The notes beneath the pieces are model-generated. The model saw nothing but the letters and a program-made list of their open reading frames with translations. It did no database searches and was not told the DNA's origin. 48,375 nucleotides of DNA from Candidatus Sungbacteria bacterium RIFCSPLOWO2_02_FULL_51_17 (GTDB taxonomy: Bacteria; Patescibacteriota; Minisyncoccia; Sungbacterales; GWA2-42-14): contig MHQW01000032.1 of NCBI GenBank assembly GCA_001820785.1, forward strand, positions 1-48,375, written 5' to 3'. Each line of letters starts with the position of its first letter. Position 1 is the stretch's first letter. This document shows positions 47,162 to 48,375 of this stretch, in pieces. The translations under genes were made by a program, and so were the position numbers.

Positions 47162-48375
47162 ATGCTTCCATTCGGCCGGAAAAACAAGAACACCGACGTG
47201 AACCATTCCGACTTTGATTATTTGAAAGACGGTAAAAAGAGAGAGGCGGTGGATGGCATTCTTCCGTCCGATGCTTCGCACACCATTGTAGTGCCTCCAT
47301 TGCGGGGCGCACCCGCGGAGCATTCCGTTGCGCCCGATTTTGAGATCGGTGACACTGCTCCCGGTATCGCGCTGTCATCCGCCGGCAGAGGCGCATTTGC
47401 TGGTTTTTCTGCTTCCAAGAAACGGGGCGCCGTGCCGCAGCCGAACAAGATAGATCTTGCGGGAAGCGTGCTTAAGAAAAGCGTTCCCGAAGTTGTTATT
47501 CCGCCGAAGGTATTGCCGCCGGCGCTCAAGCCGTTGGCGGCGGGTGGGGATAGCCCCGAAGAACCTGTTTCAAAATCCGAAAAAGGGCACGAAGCCCGCG
47601 TGACCCTGCCCGTCCAAAAAGAACAGACCCGCATGAGCTTGGTGGGGCGGCTTCATCAGCTGAAGGTTGCCGGCGCCGGTAAAGAAGAGGGCGAGGAGAG
47701 AGGGGCCGACACATTTTCGCGTCCCCGGAGATCGCACACGCCTCTTTTCGGTTCCGGCCGCCGTGTCGCATTCCTTGCCACCGGCGCTCTGGTCGTTCTG
47801 TTCTTGTTTATCATGCATGTTTCTTCCCGCGCATATGTGACGATCAAACCCGCGCTTTCTATAACGCCCCTTCCGGCGTTCACGGTCGTGGCTGATGCCC
47901 GCACGTCCGCGATGAATATCGCTTCGCCCCGTATTCCCGGGTTGTACATAGAGACGGCACACACAAAGAAACAGGAATTTCCCGGGGACGTGGAACCAGT
48001 CGGCGGCGCAAAAGCGGCCGGGAAGATCACCGTGTACAACGCTTTTGATACAAACCCCCAAGTGTTGCTTGCGCGCACTCGTTTTGAGGCGCCTGACGGA
48101 AAAATATTTTTCACGCGGTCCCAGATAACGGTGCCCGGCGGAAAAAGATCCGGCGGCTCGCTTGTGCCAGGGATGATCACCATTGAGGTGATGGCGGAGA
48201 AAGCGGGGCCCGAATACAATATTTCCGCGGGGGACTTCACCATACCGGGATTTGACGGATCTCCGCGGTTCAAGGGATTTTACGGCAGATCAACGGAGGC
48301 ATTTTCCGGCGGATCGTCGGAGACCACCAAAACGGCATCGGCTGGCGCCATAAAAAAGGCACAGGAAGAGGCGTC
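47162..48375 (+). CDS. Single-pass membrane protein next to pilM (truncated by the window end)
   Basis: The ATG at 47162 opens 404 codons that run off the window. Residues 1-200 are polar, proline- and alanine-rich and probably disordered in the cytoplasm (SKSEKGHEARVTLPVQKEQT). One membrane helix lies at about 200-220 (VAFLATGALVVLFLFIMHV). The outside domain has a repeat-like beta pattern: AAGKITVYNAFDTNPQVLLA, RTRFEAPDGKIFFTRSQITV, PGMITIEVMAEKAGPEYNIS and AGDFTIPGFDGSPRFKGFYG. I know this pattern (G-x-V/I-T-V-Y-N, a threshold of T-R-F, Y-N-I-x-P/A-x-x-F-T-I-P-G-F) as a protein class common in Patescibacteria, without assigned function. The neighbouring pilM suggests an envelope or pilus role. 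Confidence 0.7.
   Translation, partial: MLPFGRKNKNTDVNHSDFDYLKDGKKREAVDGILPSDASHTIVVPPLRGAPAEHSVAPDFEIGDTAPGIALSSAGRGAFAGFSASKKRGAVPQPNKIDLAGSVLKKSVPEVVIPPKVLPPALKPLAAGGDSPEEPVSKSEKGHEARVTLPVQKEQTRMSLVGRLHQLKVAGAGKEEGEERGADTFSRPRRSHTPLFGSGRRVAFLATGALVVLFLFIMHVSSRAYVTIKPALSITPLPAFTVVADARTSAMNIASPRIPGLYIETAHTKKQEFPGDVEPVGGAKAAGKITVYNAFDTNPQVLLARTRFEAPDGKIFFTRSQITVPGGKRSGGSLVPGMITIEVMAEKAGPEYNISAGDFTIPGFDGSPRFKGFYGRSTEAFSGGSSETTKTASAGAIKKAQEEA

Overview
The window reads as chromosomal DNA of a Candidate Phyla Radiation (Patescibacteria) bacterium, most likely of the Parcubacteria group. This is inferred from gene content and not from a marker phylogeny. The signs are trimmed housekeeping enzymes (an alanyl-tRNA synthetase of about 607 residues without the C-Ala domain, an Mfd of about 659 residues without its UvrA-binding and C-terminal parts, a methionyl-tRNA synthetase without a tRNA-binding tail), a T4SS-type two-helix pilin, a class II ribonucleotide reductase, short intergenic gaps and many small secreted proteins of no recognised family. 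TGA works as a normal stop, which argues against the recoded Gracilibacteria/Absconditabacteria. No tRNA, rRNA, CRISPR, transposase or prophage gene was seen.

Layout. 1-5.4 kb: the 5' end of leuS, an unknown gene pair, a pilin, tatD, metG, then a lipoprotein and a secreted PDZ protein. 5.4-10.7 kb, minus strand: rel/spoT, topA, dprA. 10.9-18.2 kb: a MoxR/Bat-like cluster (MoxR ATPase, DUF58 protein, BatD-like membrane protein, VWA protein, membrane-anchored helical protein, second VWA protein). It is followed to 21.8 kb by an S41 protease, a membrane protein, a structured RNA and a trypsin-like protease. 21.9-26.2 kb, mainly minus strand: short mfd, a HAD phosphatase, small unknowns, pth. 26.3-33.6 kb, plus strand: an unknown gene, lepB, hisS, a HIT protein, rpsU, yqeY, ybeY, ftsA, ftsZ. 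33.7-39.9 kb: a secreted protein, nrdJ behind a structured leader, two paralogous secreted proteins, an ECF-like sigma factor and a small membrane protein. 40-48.4 kb: a queuosine-salvage (Qng1/DUF2419) homologue, two small minus-strand genes, mnmA, a 40-residue acidic protein, a secreted protein, alaS, pilM and a truncated membrane protein.

Expression signals are clear. Promoters follow TTGACA, 16-18 bases, then TATAAT or a TACTAT/TACTAA variant. Most transcription units end in a strong hairpin with a T-run. Secreted and envelope genes tend to have strong Shine-Dalgarno sites. Several information-processing genes (rel, dprA, pth, alaS, nearly mfd) have the -10 box only 5-13 bases from the ATG and look leaderless. 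The envelope genes (MoxR/VWA cluster, proteases, lipoprotein, pilin/PilM) together suggest an organism investing in surface assembly and quality control.

The most interesting items are a probable structured RNA at about 20688-20863 closed by a 22-bp helix with a U-tract (6S-like or new), a structured leader before the cobalamin-dependent reductase, the MoxR/VWA plus protease cluster, the queuosine-salvage homologue and the minimal Mfd.
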